The translations under genes were made by a program, and so were the position numbers. Of a stretch of DNA of 6,833 nt, positions 5,803 to 6,833 are shown piece after piece. The notes below the pieces were generated by a model, which was not told the DNA's origin, searched no databases, and saw nothing but the letters and a program-made list of their open reading frames with translations. The stretch is taken from the NCBI GenBank assembly GCA_947175805.1, contig CAMWOF010000127.1:1-6833 (forward strand), given 5' to 3'. Position 1 is the first letter of the stretch. Each line of letters opens with the position of its first letter. Source of the stretch: an uncultured Clostridiaceae bacterium (GTDB lineage Bacteria > Bacillota > Clostridia > Lachnospirales > Lachnospiraceae).

Positions 5803-5811
5803 AGTATAACA
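5803..5811 (-). promoter_or_regulatory. Candidate extended -10 promoter of the dnaD-like operon
   Basis: On the minus strand TGT-TATACT reads as an extended -10 (TGn plus a hexamer matching TATAAT at 5 of 6). The -35 at 17-base spacing (TTTCCT, 5826-5831) is weak, as extended -10 promoters allow. Transcription would start near 5796 and cross the palindromic element before reaching the TTG at 5516. No stronger pair was found closer to the gene. Confidence 0.45.
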
Positions 5812-5844
5812 CAGGAATTTTAAAAAGGAAATAGAACAAAGGTT

Positions 5845-5893
5845 TGTCGAAATCTGTCGCGAAAAATGTGGAAAATGTGAAAAATGTGGACAG
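5845..5893 (-). promoter_or_regulatory. Cluster of DnaA-box-like motifs upstream of the candidate promoter
   Basis: On the plus strand TGTGGAAAA (5867-5875), TGTGAAAAA (5876-5884) and TGTGGACAG (5885-5893) follow one another directly, after two TGTCG-starting relatives at 5845 and 5855. Against the DnaA box TTATCCACA (complement TGTGGATAA) they match at 8, 7 and 7 of 9. A further 7-of-9 match is at 5793-5801, next to the presumed transcription start. The A-rich composition makes such matches easier by chance, so this is a candidate only. Confidence 0.35.
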
Positions 5894-5930
5894 AGCATTT
5901 CCCTCAATCCGGGTATGAATTGCCCGAGCT

Positions 5931-5956
5931 GTTATAAAATAAGATGGCACTGTCAA
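5931..5956 (-). promoter_or_regulatory. Second, weaker promoter candidate upstream of the dnaD-like gene
   Basis: The minus strand holds a perfect TTGACA (5951-5956) and a TATAAC (5931-5936), but the spacer is only 14 bases, short for a sigma-A promoter. It is recorded as a possibility; the extended -10 at 5803 fits better. Confidence 0.25.
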
Positions 5957-5987
5957 AATAGAGTTTTTACAAAAATGGACTTTGCAT

Positions 5988-6040
5988 AATAAAAAATCCA
6001 CAGGCAAAATAAGGAAGGGATTCCCAACCCGCCTGTGGAT
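5988..6040 (-). terminator. Intrinsic terminator of murC
   Basis: On the minus strand ATCCACAGGC (6031-6040) pairs perfectly with GCCTGTGGAT (5996-6005), followed at once by a T6-rich tail (TTTTTTATTAT). The 25-base loop contains a GGGATTCCC palindrome (6018-6026) that may extend the structure. It starts 12 bases past the murC stop, so murC probably does not read through into the dnaD-like operon. The upper arm also overlaps a perfect DnaA-box sequence (TGTGGATAA, 6034-6042). Confidence 0.85.
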
Positions 6041-6051
6041 AATGTGAATAA

Positions 6052-6833
6052 CTATTTTCCGAGAAGATGCTCGCCAATATCTACAACATTTCCTGCGCCC
6101 ATAGTTATCAACAAATCATTTTTTTTGCAATTTTTTAATAAAAAATTTTCAATCTCGTCAAAGGAGGCAAAGTAGTGGGCATCCACTCCCTTGGAGGCCA
6201 GCGCTCTCTGCAAATCTTTAGAGTGCACCATGCCTGTATCCTTTTCCCTGGCGGCATAAATATCCGCCAGAACCACATGGCTGGCGCCAGACAGCGCATC
6301 CACAAACTCATCAAACAGTGCCCTGGTGCGGGTGTAGGTGTGGGGCTGGAATACAAGCCAGATTTCATTGTGGGGTGTGTTTTGGGCAGTGTTCAGGGTC
6401 GCCCGAATCTCTGTTGGGTGATGTGCGTAATCGTCTATGATTGTGACCTCGCCCAGCATGCCCTTATATTCAAACCTCCGCTTAGCGCCGCTGCAGGCGG
6501 CAAGCCCTTTTTTGCATGCGTCAAAGGAGATACCAAACTCCATGGCGGCGGCGATGGCGGAAAGGGCATTTGTCACATTGTGTACACCGCCCAGAGCCAA
6601 GTGAATCTCTCCCAGTGCCGTGCCGGATTTCATGACGGTAAACAGCATGCTGCCCTTTTTGTCGGTGCGGATATCCGCCGGATAGTAAGTGTTTTTATCT
6701 GAAGCTCCGAAAGTAATTATGCGGCATTTCAAATCTCTGACAACCGTATCATAAGCATCCATGTCTCCATTGATGACCAGAATACCGTCTTCCTTCAGAT
6801 TGCCGGCAAAGGTGTGAAAGCTCTCCATAATCT
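6052..6833 (-). CDS. murC: UDP-N-acetylmuramate--L-alanine ligase (MurC), 5' part beyond the window edge
   Basis: A cytoplasmic ATP-dependent ligase that adds L-alanine to UDP-MurNAc, the first amino acid of the peptidoglycan stem peptide. About 260 C-terminal residues of an expected 450-460 are visible, covering part of the central ATPase domain and the whole C-terminal domain. The frame stays open to the window edge (an Ile codon precedes the methionine at 6828), so that methionine is internal. Conserved landmarks in order are GGVHNVTNALSAIAAA, CSGAKRRFEYKG, IIDDYAHHPTEI, VFQPHTYTRT, DIYAAREKD and LLITMGAGNV, all typical of MurC rather than MurD, MurE or MurF. The stop is TAG at 6052-6054, followed by a strong terminator. 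No truncation or frameshift is seen. Confidence 0.95.
   Translation of the reverse strand, partial: IMESFHTFAGNLKEDGILVINGDMDAYDTVVRDLKCRIITFGASDKNTYYPADIRTDKKGSMLFTVMKSGTALGEIHLALGGVHNVTNALSAIAAAMEFGISFDACKKGLAACSGAKRRFEYKGMLGEVTIIDDYAHHPTEIRATLNTAQNTPHNEIWLVFQPHTYTRTRALFDEFVDALSGASHVVLADIYAAREKDTGMVHSKDLQRALASKGVDAHYFASFDEIENFLLKNCKKNDLLITMGAGNVVDIGEHLLGK

Larger units (their letters stand above)
5517..6051. other. Gene-free stretch between murC and the dnaD-like gene
   Basis: These 535 bases hold no supported coding region. From right to left they contain the murC terminator, two promoter candidates, a cluster of DnaA-box-like motifs, a small inverted repeat, the palindromic insertion element with its direct repeats, and the ribosome binding site of the dnaD-like gene. 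An 81-codon minus-strand frame crosses the terminator and has no family resemblance or ribosome binding site that I can see. Confidence 0.8.

Noticed and set aside
5762..6007. An 81-codon open frame on the minus strand in the gene-free stretch
   Set aside because: It starts inside the murC terminator, runs through promoter and motif regions, has no ribosome binding site I can see, and its product resembles no known family.
5793..6042. A replication origin, suggested by DnaA-box-like motifs and a perfect TGTGGATAA at 6034-6042
   Set aside because: There is no dnaA, dnaN or other origin neighbourhood, and the perfect match is part of the stem of the murC terminator. A regulatory cluster is the more modest reading.

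Overview
The window reads as chromosome of a low-to-mid GC Firmicute, most probably a gut Clostridium relative of the family Lachnospiraceae. The grounds are strong AGGAGG-type ribosome binding sites, a DnaD-domain protein paired with a DnaI/DnaC-type helicase loader, a long (396-residue) phosphoribosyl pyrophosphate synthetase with an N-terminal extension, a DUF815 AAA+ ATPase, and a secreted bacterial-Ig/expansin protein. The family assignment is inferred from protein character, not from a search.

Left block, plus strand (1-1960): the 3' part of a DUF815 ATPase gene runs in from the window edge. It overlaps by 4 bases (ATGA) the start of a gene for a secreted protein with a signal peptide, a lysine-saturated Ig-like (BIG2) domain and a complete two-domain expansin of the YoaJ/EXLX1 type. 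A hairpin at 1915-1949 with A-rich and T-rich flanks closes this unit, and also serves the minus-strand unit that converges on it.

Right block, minus strand (6833 to 1964): the 3' two thirds of murC enters from the right edge and ends at a strong terminator (about 5988-6040). After a 535-base gene-free stretch comes a probable operon: a DnaD-domain primosome protein (TTG start), a DnaI/DnaC-type helicase-loader ATPase overlapping it by 14 bases, and, after 84 bases, a PRPP synthetase (prs). The first two genes act together in loading the replicative helicase; prs supplies PRPP for nucleotide, His/Trp and NAD synthesis; murC makes a peptidoglycan precursor.

The gene-free stretch (5517-6051) is the least ordinary part. 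It holds a 207-base, gene-less, internally palindromic element (5549-5755) with 18-base imperfect terminal inverted repeats and 11-base direct repeats (TTCACTTTACC) on both sides, as expected of a MITE-like insertion. It sits between the dnaD-like gene's ribosome binding site and its best candidate promoter (extended -10 at 5803-5811). Just upstream of that promoter is a run of motifs resembling DnaA boxes (5845-5893). Removing the element and one direct repeat would give a 5' leader of about 62 bases, so the insertion appears to have lengthened the leader of an essential replication operon.
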